A DNA stretch of 64,000 nucleotides from Candidatus Obscuribacter sp. Its GTDB lineage: Bacteria > Cyanobacteriota > Vampirovibrionia > Obscuribacterales > Obscuribacteraceae. Below are positions 7,440-16,352 of the stretch, in pieces (the first letter of the stretch is position 1; every line of letters starts with the position of its first letter). A program made the translations under genes and the position numbers. Location of the stretch: contig JADJQZ010000001.1 in assembly GCA_016712465.1 (NCBI GenBank), positions 2,294,001-2,358,000 on the forward strand, in the 5' to 3' direction. A model generated the notes under the pieces. It saw only the letters and a list, made by a program, of their open reading frames with translations, was not told the origin of the DNA and did no database searches.

Positions 7440-9575
7440 TTACTTCTCTTTTTTGGAAGTGATAACTGCTTCGGCGATGTTGGAGGGAACTTCCTCGTAC
7501 TGGGCGAATTCCATGGTGAATGTGCCCTGACCGCGGGTTTTGTTTCTGATGTCGGTGGCATAACCGAACATTTCAGAAAGGGGAACCTGGGCTCTTACTT
7601 TGGATAGTCCGCTGATGGTTTCCATACCTTCAACGCGTCCTCTGCGGCTGGAGATGTCGCCGATGACGTCGCCCATGAACTCTTCCGGTACTTCTACTTC
7701 AACCTTCATAACAGGTTCAAGCAGGGTGGGCTGAGCTTTCATGAAGCCCTCTTTGAAGCCCATGGAAGCAGCGGTGCGGAAAGCCATTTCGTTGGAGTCC
7801 ACATCGTGATACGAACCGAAAACCAGGGATACTTTCACGTCGATGACCGGGTAACCAGCCAGTACGCCGCCCACCAGTGTGTCTCTTACACCGGTTTCGC
7901 AAGCGGGGATGTATTCTTTCGGAATAACACCGCCGACGATTTTGTTGACCCATTCGAAACCACCGCCGGCAGGCAGGGGCTCGATTTCCAGAACGCAGTG
8001 TCCGTACTGACCGCGACCACCCGACTGACGGATGAATTTGCCTTCGGCTTTGACGGATTTCTTGATGGTTTCGCGGTAGGCAACCTGCGGTTTACCAACG
8101 TTGGCTTCTACTTTGAATTCACGAAGCAGACGGTCAACGATGATTTCCAGGTGAAGTTCGCCCATACCGGCAATGATGGTCTGACCGGTTTCGTGGTCCA
8201 CACGCACCTTGAAGGTGGGGTCTTCTTCCGCCAGGCGGCCAAGTGACACGCCCAGTTTGTCGGCATCGCCCTTGGTTTTGGGTTCGATGGCTACGGAGAT
8301 AACCGGATCGGGGAAGTTCATGGATTCAAGGATGATTGGTGAGTTCTCAGCGGAGAGAGTGTCACCGGTGGTGGTGTCCTTGAGACCGACGGCGGCGACG
8401 ATGTCACCGGCGAAGGCTTCTTCCACGTCGGTACGGTTATCGGCTTGTAGCTGCACGAGGCGGCTGATGCGCTCACGCTTGCCCTTGGTGCTGTTAAGCA
8501 CATAAGAACCGGCTGAGAGCTTACCGGAATAAACGCGGATAAAGGTCAGTTTACCGACGAAGGGATCGTTCATAACTTTGAAAGCGAGGGCCGAGAAAGG
8601 CTCGTTTTCATCGGAATGACGCTCGGTTTCGGAACCATCGGGCAGGGTGCCTTTGATGGAAGCGACGTCATCGGGAGAAGGCAGAAGTTCGACAACGGCG
8701 TCGAGAAGCTGCTGTACGCCTTTGTTCTTGAAGGCGGAACCGCAAAGGATCGGGATCACTTTGTTGTTGCAAACGGCTTTACGCAGAGCTTCTTTCAAAG
8801 CCGGCAATTCGATGGCTTCACCTTCCAGGTATTTGCCCATCAGTTCGTCGTCGGTTTCAACAACGGCTTCCACCAGTTGTTGACGCCACATTTCGGCTTC
8901 TTCCTTCATATTTTCAGGAATGTCGACGATATTGAATTTCTGACCCATGGGGTCGGTTTCGTCGTAGACATGGGCTTTCATATCGACCAGGTCGATGAGA
9001 CCTTTGAAGTCGCTTTCGGCGCCAATCGGAATCTGCATGGGATGAGCATTAGCCCAGGTGGTAGTCATACCGGGCAATTGCTCTTTGATCTGTTTTACGA
9101 CTTTGAAGTAATCAGCACCGGTCCTGTCCATTTTGTTGACCAGGATCATGCGGGGTACTTCGTAACGGTTGGCTTGTTTCCAAACTGTGTTGGTCTGGGG
9201 CTGTACGCCGCCTACGGCACAAAGAACGATGACAACGCCGTCAAGAACGCGCATGGAGCGCTCAACTTCTACGGTGAAGTCGACGTGCCCGGGGGTGTCG
9301 ATGAGGTTGATGCGCTTGCCTTTCCACTGGCTGGTGATGGCGGCGGCGGTGATTGTGATACCGCGCTCCTTTTCCTGCTCCATCCAGTCGGTGAAGCTGG
9401 TACCTTCGTGCACTTCACCCATCCTGTGGATCAAACCGGAATAGAAGAGGATGCGTTCTGTGGTGGTGGTTTTGCCGGCATCGATGTGGGCGGCAATACC
9501 CATGTTGCGAATATTTTTGAGTTCTACTGTCCTTCCTGACACTGGCGCTGTTTTCCTTTCTTTGACGCTATCCAT
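7440..9575 (-). CDS. fusA: Elongation factor G
   Basis: A full-length 711-aa translocation GTPase. Domain I has the P-loop AHIDAGKTT (~res 31-39), the switch region ERGITITAAA, DTPGHVDF and NKMD. Domain II is the beta-barrel FVGKLTFIRVYSG. Domains III-V follow, with GMGELHLEI and the domain IV loop region GGRGQYGHC. EF-G moves tRNA and mRNA through the ribosome after peptide transfer and acts with RRF in recycling. ATG at 9575 with GGAAGG upstream. It follows rpsL-rpsG in the same order as the classical str operon, but a hairpin at 9722-9760 lies between and fusA has its own terminator. No tuf gene follows. Confidence 0.99.
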   Translation of the reverse strand: MDSVKERKTAPVSGRTVELKNIRNMGIAAHIDAGKTTTTERILFYSGLIHRMGEVHEGTSFTDWMEQEKERGITITAAAITSQWKGKRINLIDTPGHVDFTVEVERSMRVLDGVVIVLCAVGGVQPQTNTVWKQANRYEVPRMILVNKMDRTGADYFKVVKQIKEQLPGMTTTWANAHPMQIPIGAESDFKGLIDLVDMKAHVYDETDPMGQKFNIVDIPENMKEEAEMWRQQLVEAVVETDDELMGKYLEGEAIELPALKEALRKAVCNNKVIPILCGSAFKNKGVQQLLDAVVELLPSPDDVASIKGTLPDGSETERHSDENEPFSALAFKVMNDPFVGKLTFIRVYSGKLSAGSYVLNSTKGKRERISRLVQLQADNRTDVEEAFAGDIVAAVGLKDTTTGDTLSAENSPIILESMNFPDPVISVAIEPKTKGDADKLGVSLGRLAEEDPTFKVRVDHETGQTIIAGMGELHLEIIVDRLLREFKVEANVGKPQVAYRETIKKSVKAEGKFIRQSGGRGQYGHCVLEIEPLPAGGGFEWVNKIVGGVIPKEYIPACETGVRDTLVGGVLAGYPVIDVKVSLVFGSYHDVDSNEMAFRTAASMGFKEGFMKAQPTLLEPVMKVEVEVPEEFMGDVIGDISSRRGRVEGMETISGLSKVRAQVPLSEMFGYATDIRNKTRGQGTFTMEFAQYEEVPSNIAEAVITSKKEK

Positions 9576-9721
9576 TGTGACCTTCCAGTTTGCTTTTTGT
9601 GCTCGACCCAGATCTTCTTAAATAGAAGTGTTTATCGAGGTTAACATCAGGGAGCATCTACCCCTTTGATTCTTCATAAAGATATCCGACTTTAGAAAAG
9701 CAGATTCTTTACATATAAAGG

Positions 9722-9760
9722 CAAAAACGCTTCGCCACCATAAAGGCACGAAGCGTTTTG
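9722..9760 (-). terminator. Rho-independent terminator of rpsL-rpsG
   Basis: On the minus strand CAAAACGCTTCG and CGAAGCGTTTTTG pair around a ~17-base loop and end in a T run. It begins 20 bases after the rpsG stop. The arms are A/T-flanked on both sides, so it could act in either direction. Confidence 0.8.
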
Positions 9761-9779
9761 AAAGCCAGTGTTTACCGCG

Positions 9780-10250
9780 TTAGTAGCGGTAGTGAGCAAA
9801 AGCTTTGTTGGCTTCAGCCATTTTATGGGTTTCGTCTTTCTTCTTGACGGAAGCACCGGTGCCGTTGGCGGCATCGAAGAGTTCGGAAGAAAGTCTTTCA
9901 GCAAAGGTACGACCCGGTCTCTTTCTGGAGTTGGCGATGATCCACTGGGTGGCCAGAGCGAAGCCTCTCTGTTGCTTAACTTCTACCGGCACCTGGTAGG
10001 TGGAACCGCCGACGCGACGAGCTTTCACTTCCACGAGGGGGGTGACGTTCTTAACAGCTTTGTTGAAAACATCGAGAGGCTCTTGCTTGGTTCTGTCTTT
10101 CAAAATCGTAAGAGCCTCGTAGAAGAGACCCTGGGCGGTGCTGCGCTTGCCGCGCTGCATCATACGATTGACGAAACGGGAAACAAGCTGACTGTTGTAA
10201 ATAGGGTCAGCTTTAGGAACTCTTTTGTCGGCTTCTTTTCTGCGGGACAT
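9780..10250 (-). CDS. rpsG: 30S ribosomal protein S7
   Basis: A 156-aa primary 16S-rRNA-binding protein of the small-subunit head, at the usual length. It has the S7 signature near residue 20 (DPIYNSQLVSRFVNRMMQRGK), the central KNVTPLVEVKARRVGGSTYQVP, and the C-terminal NKAFAHYRY. ATG at 10250. It lies 26 bases downstream of rpsL and is cotranscribed with it. Nothing unusual. Confidence 0.99.
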   Translation of the reverse strand: MSRRKEADKRVPKADPIYNSQLVSRFVNRMMQRGKRSTAQGLFYEALTILKDRTKQEPLDVFNKAVKNVTPLVEVKARRVGGSTYQVPVEVKQQRGFALATQWIIANSRKRPGRTFAERLSSELFDAANGTGASVKKKDETHKMAEANKAFAHYRY

Positions 10251-10276
10251 CTCTATCTCTTTCCTATATTACTGGT

Positions 10277-10684
10277 TTACTTCTTCTTGCCGCCGGCGGC
10301 TGCAGCAGCGCCCGGCTTGGGACGCTTGGCGCCGTACTTGGAGCGACCTTGCATGCGGTCTTTGACACCAGCGGTATCGAGAGCGCCTCTGACGATGTGG
10401 TAGCGAACGCCCGGAAGATCCTTCACCCTGCCGCCGCGAATAAGAACAACGGAGTGCTCCTGGAGGTTGTGGCCGACGCCCGGAATATAGGCGGTGACTT
10501 CAATCCCGTTGGTCAATCTGACCCTGGCGATTTTGCGCAGAGCCGAGTTCGGCTTTTTGGGTGTGGTGGTCTTCACCTGTGTGCAAACGCCGCGTCTTTG
10601 CGGGCATGATTTCAGAGCCGGTGACTTTGTTTTGTAAGTCACTTTGGCACGTTCGCGTCTGATCAGCTGATTGATGGTAGGCAC
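10277..10684 (-). CDS. rpsL: 30S ribosomal protein S12
   Basis: A 135-aa decoding-centre protein. It has the canonical MPTINQLIR start, the KKPNSALRK loop whose lysine is the classical streptomycin-sensitivity position (wild-type here), and IPGVGHNLQEHSVVLIRGGRVKDLPGVRYH in the core. Two adjacent GTG codons are possible; I chose 10684 because it gives the conserved N-terminus and sits seven bases from AGGAG, whereas 10687 would be only four bases away. The C-terminus carries a short Ala/Gly/Lys-rich tail, common in some phyla. Confidence 0.98.
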   Translation of the reverse strand: MPTINQLIRRERAKVTYKTKSPALKSCPQRRGVCTQVKTTTPKKPNSALRKIARVRLTNGIEVTAYIPGVGHNLQEHSVVLIRGGRVKDLPGVRYHIVRGALDTAGVKDRMQGRSKYGAKRPKPGAAAAAGGKKK

Positions 10685-10740
10685 CACTACACTCCTAAGA
10701 ACTCAAACTATGACTAATGTCGTTGCAGGGCAGCGACGAT

Positions 10741-10760
10741 GGTACCCACGAATAGGTACC
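10741..10760. promoter_or_regulatory. Short inverted repeat in the rpsL leader
   Basis: GGTACC at 10741-10746 and again at 10755-10760 can pair around an 8-base loop, with an additional outer GACG/CGTC pairing. It lies about 57 bases upstream of the rpsL start, where an autoregulatory or attenuating leader structure could sit. The classical S7 autoregulation site lies between rpsL and rpsG instead, so the role is unproven. Confidence 0.3.
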
Positions 10761-10926
10761 GCAACGTCTCAGATTATCAGATGACCGATGAGATATATAA
10801 GACTTTCGCAAATCATTTACAAAGCTAAGCCCAAATGATCGAATTATTAGGAAAAGCAGCAGTCTCGGCAGCCTGGCTTAAACGGAGCTAAAGTATGGCC
10901 GACCTTGCCAAGATCTTCAGAGACCT

Positions 10927-12051
10927 TCAAAACCACAGTCGCAGGTAGTCCTTTGGCAGCATTCCCGGCGAGAGTATTGCGGGAGAGAGCAGGTCGCGAT
11001 TCAATACTTCCCGGTTGATATTAATGGCCGGCTTGGCCAGGGGATTTAAGTTGACGCTCGTTTCTATAGATAGCTTCTTAGGGGTTTTGGCTCTCAGCCA
11101 GTAATCTCTTGTCAGCAAGGCGAAGTGACCGACTCTTTCCAGCCCGGCTGCTTCCAGGGCTTCGATGACCGGTCCCTGGAAGTCATAGGCTTTTACAATG
11201 ACCATGCCTTTCATGCCGGCCCGGCGCATTATGGACAGCACAAAATTGATAATTTGCCCGGCTGTGTGGTTGAAGCCCGGATGTACGGCAAACTCAAGAT
11301 GATAATCCCCTTCCCTGTGGGCGGTGACGCGGCAGGCGGAGGTGATCACCTTGCGCTCCGAGTCTTGCGAGACCCAGAACCAGGAGCGGCTTCTGATCAA
11401 ACGCCTGGCCAGGGTGTCCAGACTTTCTACCTTAATAGGAAAGATTTTGAAGTCCTGGGGGGTGTATTGAAAGGTGAGGCGGATGTCCGCCGGCAAAATA
11501 TCCTGATGCAACTGATAAAGACCAATCTGGTCTTCCGGCAGGCCCAGTCGAAAACTGTCGCCGGCTATATCCATAGCCGTAAGGTTGAGATCGGGTGGTA
11601 CCTGGTAGTGGGTGATCCTGGCTGAGCGGCGGAAACCGCAACTGCCAAGCAATGAGAGCGCGGCCGGATTTTGATCTGAGACTTCCGCGATGAAATGACT
11701 GATGCCCTGGCTGCCGAAAAGAGCGCAGGCGAAACGTAGTAATTCCTGGGCGATGCCCCTCCCTCTGTGGTTGGGGTGTACCACCAGGTGGTCCACCTGC
11801 CAGCAAGTTTTGGAGCGAGTGGTGGGGTGCAGGGAGATGAGACCCAAGATCAGTCCGTCTTCCTTGGCTACATAGACCGATGGCGATACATGCAGGTGGC
11901 AGGGCAACCAGTGTTGCCAGAATGCCAGACCGGTAATCAAATATCGCTCTTCGGCACAAAAACTCTCATAAGGCACGGGCTCTTCCTGATAACGCAGCAA
12001 GGCTCTTACCTGGGTGGAATCTGTGGCGAATAAGGGTTGTATCTTGATCAT
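10927..12051 (-). CDS. Tandem GNAT-type N-acetyltransferase
   Basis: A protein of about 374 aa with two GNAT-like halves. In the N-terminal half, HLVVHPNHRGRGIAQELL carries the acetyl-CoA pyrophosphate-binding motif (R-G-R-G-I-A), followed by NPAALSLLGSCGFRR. The C-terminal half has LEFAVHPGFNHTAGQIINFVL and VIEALEAAGLERVGHFALL but lacks a clear R/Q-x-x-G-x-G/A loop, so it may be a degenerate domain that shapes the active site. I chose the ATG at 12051 (MIKIQPL) because the 16 residues upstream look atypical, but neither start has a good ribosome-binding site and 12099 remains possible. Substrate unknown. Monocistronic, divergent from smpB. Confidence 0.8.
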   Translation of the reverse strand: MIKIQPLFATDSTQVRALLRYQEEPVPYESFCAEERYLITGLAFWQHWLPCHLHVSPSVYVAKEDGLILGLISLHPTTRSKTCWQVDHLVVHPNHRGRGIAQELLRFACALFGSQGISHFIAEVSDQNPAALSLLGSCGFRRSARITHYQVPPDLNLTAMDIAGDSFRLGLPEDQIGLYQLHQDILPADIRLTFQYTPQDFKIFPIKVESLDTLARRLIRSRSWFWVSQDSERKVITSACRVTAHREGDYHLEFAVHPGFNHTAGQIINFVLSIMRRAGMKGMVIVKAYDFQGPVIEALEAAGLERVGHFALLTRDYWLRAKTPKKLSIETSVNLNPLAKPAININREVLNRDLLSPAILSPGMLPKDYLRLWF

Positions 12052-12209
12052 GATGAAATGATGATACCACGGCTGCCAAGGGTTGTTGAGAGCAAGCATT
12101 GCCGTCTCTTAGTCGTTATACTTATGTAGATATTGCAGGTGTGCCGCTAATTTCAAGGCGGTGGGCAGTATCTTGTGAATAGCCGTTACCAATAAGCAGT
12201 CGTTCAAAC

Positions 12210-12755
12210 ATGAGTAAACAGGGCAAAGGCAAATCGGTACCGACCAAAGCGGCACCAGCCAAGCCGTCCACCAAAAAGGACGGCGACAAGCCTGTTTATA
12301 AAACCGTGGCCGATAACCGCCGTGCCCGCCACGATTTTGAAATCATTGAGACTCATGAAACCGGCATCAGCTTGCTTGGCACCGAAGTAAAGGCCATTCG
12401 CGCCGGCAAGGCTACCTTGCAAGATAGTCACGTGCGTATCGAGGACGGGGAGCTCTGGCTGTATAACTGCCATATATCTCCATATGATTTCGGCAATCGC
12501 TTCAATCACGAGCCTCTGCGGAAGAGGCGCTTGCTCATGCACTCTCAACAGATTTTAAAGTTGAAATCTCTCATACAAGAGAAGGGCTTGACCCTGATTC
12601 CCCTTAGACTGTACTTCAAGGGCAACCTGGTTAAAGTTGACCTGGCCGTGGCAAAAGGGCGAAAACTTCACGATAAGCGCGATGCAATTTCTCAGAAAGA
12701 AACCAAGCGTCAGCTAGATAGAGTAATTAAGACCAGTCGCAATATGAATGTATAG
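12210..12755 (+). CDS. smpB: SsrA-binding protein SmpB
   Basis: SmpB binds tmRNA and brings it to stalled ribosomes for trans-translation. After a Lys/Pro-rich N-terminal extension of about 30 residues, the core begins NRRARHDFEIIETHETGISLLGTEVKAIRAGK, followed by the SHVRIEDGELWLYNCHISPY motif, the NHEPLRKRRLLMH segment, and the C-terminal KGRKLHDKRDAISQKE tail. The 181-aa length exceeds the usual ~155-160 because of the N-terminal extension. ATG at 12210. It is the first gene of a plus-strand group; the next start at 12763 follows its stop by seven bases. Confidence 0.98.
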   Translation: MSKQGKGKSVPTKAAPAKPSTKKDGDKPVYKTVADNRRARHDFEIIETHETGISLLGTEVKAIRAGKATLQDSHVRIEDGELWLYNCHISPYDFGNRFNHEPLRKRRLLMHSQQILKLKSLIQEKGLTLIPLRLYFKGNLVKVDLAVAKGRKLHDKRDAISQKETKRQLDRVIKTSRNMNV

Positions 12756-12762
12756 GGGAATT

Positions 12763-15255
12763 ATGAAGGCAGGACTAAAGCACCAGGTGGGAACTAATTC
12801 CAGTCGCTTCTTTAAGTCACTATCTCTGGTATCACTGACCATACTGGTTTTCTGTCTGCAGTTGATGCTGGCCTTGCCTGCCTATGCCGCTTCACCGGTA
12901 GGTGTATTGAAGAGTGGTAGAAATGCCGCTGTCTATCAAGATCAGCATATCGGCACTTTTGAGGATGACTTCAAGGTCTTCAAATCAGCCATAGACGGTG
13001 CCAATGTGCGCTTCGACGAACTGAGCGACGGCGACATCGAAGCCGGTCAGGCCAAGTTGGCCGGATACAAGCTGATTGTTGTTCCCCTGCTTGTGGATTT
13101 GCCGCAAAGTGAAGTGACGGCGCTTTCCAATTATCAACAGGCCGGCGGCAAGCTTGTCATCACCGATGGTGCCGGTCAAGCCGGCGCCGGTGCCCAGGCC
13201 CTGATGGCCCTAGCCGGTGTGCAAGCTTTGAAAGAGACTACCCTGAAAGAAGTCGGCAAGTTAAATTGGCCTAGAGAGCCTCTGCCCACCAATGCCGAAT
13301 TTGCCATTGCTTCGGTGGTGGCCGAGTTAACCGTTTCTCCTGCCGCCAAGGCGCTGGCCAACTGGCAGGACGCTTCCGGCAATAATACCGCCGCCGCCAT
13401 TACCCGCCTGGGCAACGCGGCCTACCTGGGATGGGCACCGGGGGTGCAGGGTGAAATATCCAGTAATGCACAGCTACTCTCTCAAGTTCTTGATGAACTT
13501 TCTCCAGGCATCACCCAGCAAGCGGCGGTGCAGATAAGTTATGCCGAATACCAGACCCTTTCCAATGAGCTGGATTATCTAGCCAAGCGTACTGATGAAG
13601 CCATCAAGACAGCCAAACAGGCTGAGTTTTCCGTGCCCCTCAAGACCATTCAGGGTTTCTACGACTCCGGTCTTGAGCATGTGAAAGCCTTCAACGAAGC
13701 TTATCGGGAAAGACGGTTTCTCGAGGCCGATGAGCGCTTGCAGAAAGCCCGCCAGGATTTTGCCATGGCCTTTGCCCAGTCTATGCCGGTGAGACCGGTG
13801 GAAGCCCGCTGCATCTGGTTGGACCGCGGCACCATCGTGGCCACCAAGGGCCCCAAAGGCATGGCCGACCTCTTCGATAAGTTGAAAACCGCCGGCATCA
13901 ACTCGGTTTATTTTGAGACCAACAACGCCGGCTTCACAATGTATCCCTCCAAGATGGCCGTTCAGAATCCTGAGACCATTGGCTGGGATCCGCTGGGAAC
14001 CGCTCTTGCGGAAGCCAGAAAACGGAAAATGGAATTTCATGCCTGGTTCTGGATCTTCAATGTGGGCAATGCCAAGCACAATCCCATCATTGGCAAAGAG
14101 TCAGATTATCCCGGCCCCGTACTGTCCAGTCATGACCTGGTCTGGGCCCTCACTTCCAATACAGGCTCCTTCCTGCCTCCCAGGCAGTATGAATACTGGC
14201 TCGACCCCTCCAACCCCGAATGCCGCAAATATTCCAAAGATTTGATTCTGGAAGTGGTGAACAACTACAAAGTAGACGGCATTCAGCTCGACTACATTCG
14301 TTATCCTTTCAATAACCGTGGTTCCGAAATGGGTTGGAACTGGCTTGGCCGCCAGCGCTTCGAAAGAGAAACCGGTCTTTCTCTGGAGCGTCTCGATGAT
14401 GACACCAGGCAGATGTGGGTGCACTGGAAGACGGCCATCGTCAACAATTACGTCAAGGATATGTCCGATACCTTGCGTGCCTTGCAGCCCGGAATTCGCA
14501 TATCCGCCGCTGTTTACGCCTTTCCCAAGCGCATGCGCTTGAATGCCATTCAGCAGGAATGGGAAACCTGGGTGGCAAACGGTTGGGTGGACACCATCAA
14601 TCCTATGACCTATGTAGCTTCGCCCAAGGAACTGACCGAACAGGCCGCCTTTGTGCGTGAGTCGACCCAGGATAAGGGTCTGGCCTTCCCGGGGCTTTCC
14701 ATTCGGCAGCTGGATACGGCCGGTTTGATTGAACAACTGGACTCGGCGAGGGTGACAGGTACCCTTGGTACCACTATGTTTGCCGTAGCCCACCTGGATG
14801 AGAAAAAGGTGGGTGTCCTGAAGGTTGGTCCTTATCGCCGTGCCACCATCCTGACGCCGCAGGCCGAGCCGCTCAAAGCCAGCCGCATTCTCTTTGATGA
14901 TTTTGCGGCCATGGTCAACCGTTACCTGCAAGACCCCAAGAAGCGCATTATGTCCGATACAGCCTCTACCAATGATGTGGTCAACCAGATCGATGCTGTG
15001 CAAAGATCAATGCATAACCTTGGTGGTCGTGCTCGTGCTGATGAAATTGACGGTTTGCTCAAGGATGTGAATACCCTGCATTCCACCCTCAAGGACTGGC
15101 TGAGATTGGAAGCCTTTATTCAAAGAGGTTTCAGGGCGCAGTACATCGCCAACTATTTGAGTCAGGTGGAAGCAATCTTGCAGTATGCCTCTCAGCGCAC
15201 GCGCACCCAGGAGAAGTCGAACGAGGTTGCCGGTGCTGTTGGTTCTGGTAGTTAG
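12763..15255 (+). CDS. Exported family-10-like glycosylhydrolase (GHL10/DUF187)
   Basis: About 830 aa. Start at the ATG at 12763, which follows AGGGG; the ATG at 12748 lies inside smpB and lacks a site. Residues ~20-42 form a signal peptide ending PAYA. The first ~250 residues contain a glutamine-amidotransferase-like domain (YKLIVVPLLVDLP, GGKLVITDGAG) without a nucleophile Cys. The central region is a TIM-barrel of the GHL10 group: EARCIWLDRGTI, INSVYFETNNAG, FHAWFWIFNVGN and GIQLDYIRYPF, with Asp510 a likely catalytic or sugar-binding acid. The C-terminal ~130 residues are helical. Proteins of this family are predicted to act on cell-wall or exopolysaccharide glycans; substrate unknown. 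Confidence 0.88.
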   Translation: MKAGLKHQVGTNSSRFFKSLSLVSLTILVFCLQLMLALPAYAASPVGVLKSGRNAAVYQDQHIGTFEDDFKVFKSAIDGANVRFDELSDGDIEAGQAKLAGYKLIVVPLLVDLPQSEVTALSNYQQAGGKLVITDGAGQAGAGAQALMALAGVQALKETTLKEVGKLNWPREPLPTNAEFAIASVVAELTVSPAAKALANWQDASGNNTAAAITRLGNAAYLGWAPGVQGEISSNAQLLSQVLDELSPGITQQAAVQISYAEYQTLSNELDYLAKRTDEAIKTAKQAEFSVPLKTIQGFYDSGLEHVKAFNEAYRERRFLEADERLQKARQDFAMAFAQSMPVRPVEARCIWLDRGTIVATKGPKGMADLFDKLKTAGINSVYFETNNAGFTMYPSKMAVQNPETIGWDPLGTALAEARKRKMEFHAWFWIFNVGNAKHNPIIGKESDYPGPVLSSHDLVWALTSNTGSFLPPRQYEYWLDPSNPECRKYSKDLILEVVNNYKVDGIQLDYIRYPFNNRGSEMGWNWLGRQRFERETGLSLERLDDDTRQMWVHWKTAIVNNYVKDMSDTLRALQPGIRISAAVYAFPKRMRLNAIQQEWETWVANGWVDTINPMTYVASPKELTEQAAFVRESTQDKGLAFPGLSIRQLDTAGLIEQLDSARVTGTLGTTMFAVAHLDEKKVGVLKVGPYRRATILTPQAEPLKASRILFDDFAAMVNRYLQDPKKRIMSDTASTNDVVNQIDAVQRSMHNLGGRARADEIDGLLKDVNTLHSTLKDWLRLEAFIQRGFRAQYIANYLSQVEAILQYASQRTRTQEKSNEVAGAVGSGS

Positions 15256-15257
15256 AA

Positions 15258-16280
15258 TTGAGTTGGCACCCTAGAGACCAGTACCTCTGGGACTTCTGGT
15301 TTGCTGCAACGCCGAACAAAATGCATTTGTTCTATCTTTGCGCCGATAGGTTGCTTTGTAAGTTCAATCCGTCCAATAAAGACGGTTTGGCTAGAATAGG
15401 TCATGCATCTTTTGGATCTGGCGGTTGGAAACAGGAAGATTCGTCCATAATTTCAGCACGGGCCGGTCACTGGGACGATACCTCTATCTGGAGTGGCAGC
15501 ACTTTCTACAATGAGAAAGACAATAACTTCTATTGTTTCTACACTTCCCGGACGTTATCGGATTTACCTCAGTGGACTCCTCTTGAATGGCAGCGTCCTC
15601 AGCACATAGGACTGTGCATATCGGCTGATGCATCAAACTGGCAGCGGCATATTAAGTCCGACAAACAACCGTTACTAGCTAATCCAGGGAACATGGACGG
15701 CATGGACGGCGTTGCCTGGCGTGATCCTTATGTGATCTCTAGAGATGGCGGATTTCAGATGTTTGTTTGCACCAGGTTCACACCTGAGAGTGCTTATGAT
15801 GTAACCTGGCAGAGCGGTGGTGCTATCGTTGCCCTTTCTTCCGATTCGCTCACTGATTGGGATAGCAGTCGTTATGAGGTTCTTGCTCTCTCCCGGGAGT
15901 TCTATCAAATGGAAGTGCCTCAAGTGTTCTGGCGGCACGAAAACTCCAGGAAAAAGCTTTACTTGCTTTTCTGCGCCCAGGAAGCAAATTGCTCGGAGAT
16001 TCGCCGCCGGCAATTCGGTCCCGAGGGCTGTGCAACCGGTACCTATTACCTGCAGTCCGAATGGCTCGCTGAAGATGATAGTCGTCTGCCTTCTCTCTCA
16101 GGACCGGCTACCCTCCTGGCCCCTGGTCTTTATGCGGGCAAGATAAACTTTGATTTGGGTCCTCAGCCTCTCTTCTTCGGTTTTGAATGGTGTGATGCTT
16201 CAGGAAAATTTGCCGGCGGGCTTTCTGATGCGCGCCCTGTGACATTTAAAGAAGACGGTGAAATAGTGCTTTTGCCATAG
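15258..16280 (+). CDS. Five-bladed beta-propeller glycosidase-like protein (GH32/GH68-like)
   Basis: A 340-aa protein without signal peptide. Three acidic motifs match the beta-fructosidase superfamily order: WDFW near the start (Asp12, nucleophile position), WRDPYV (Asp156, stabiliser) and QMEVPQ (Glu219, acid/base). Between them are beta-rich segments with YCFYTSR and GLCISADASNW. The RDP triplet and spacing fit clan GH-J or related GH43-type folds, but sequence similarity elsewhere looks low. The TTG start at 15258 is two bases after the upstream stop, and the next ATG (15321) would delete the WDFW motif, so coupling to the upstream gene is likely. Probable fructoside or other sugar-polymer enzyme; not proven. 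Confidence 0.75.
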   Translation: MSWHPRDQYLWDFWFAATPNKMHLFYLCADRLLCKFNPSNKDGLARIGHASFGSGGWKQEDSSIISARAGHWDDTSIWSGSTFYNEKDNNFYCFYTSRTLSDLPQWTPLEWQRPQHIGLCISADASNWQRHIKSDKQPLLANPGNMDGMDGVAWRDPYVISRDGGFQMFVCTRFTPESAYDVTWQSGGAIVALSSDSLTDWDSSRYEVLALSREFYQMEVPQVFWRHENSRKKLYLLFCAQEANCSEIRRRQFGPEGCATGTYYLQSEWLAEDDSRLPSLSGPATLLAPGLYAGKINFDLGPQPLFFGFEWCDASGKFAGGLSDARPVTFKEDGEIVLLP

Positions 16281-16352
16281 GTCGCGATTTCCTCAAGAAG
16301 GACTTTAGGGCGAGCCGAGCAACTTTTGAGAAAGTTCCTGGTAGCAATAGAA

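Noticed and set aside
8616..9539. 307-codon plus-strand frame
   Set aside because: Lies wholly opposite fusA, which is conserved and complete; a long shadow frame due to codon bias.
14101..15003. 300-codon minus-strand frame
   Set aside because: Opposite the GHL10 gene, with no similarity to a known family and no ribosome-binding site.
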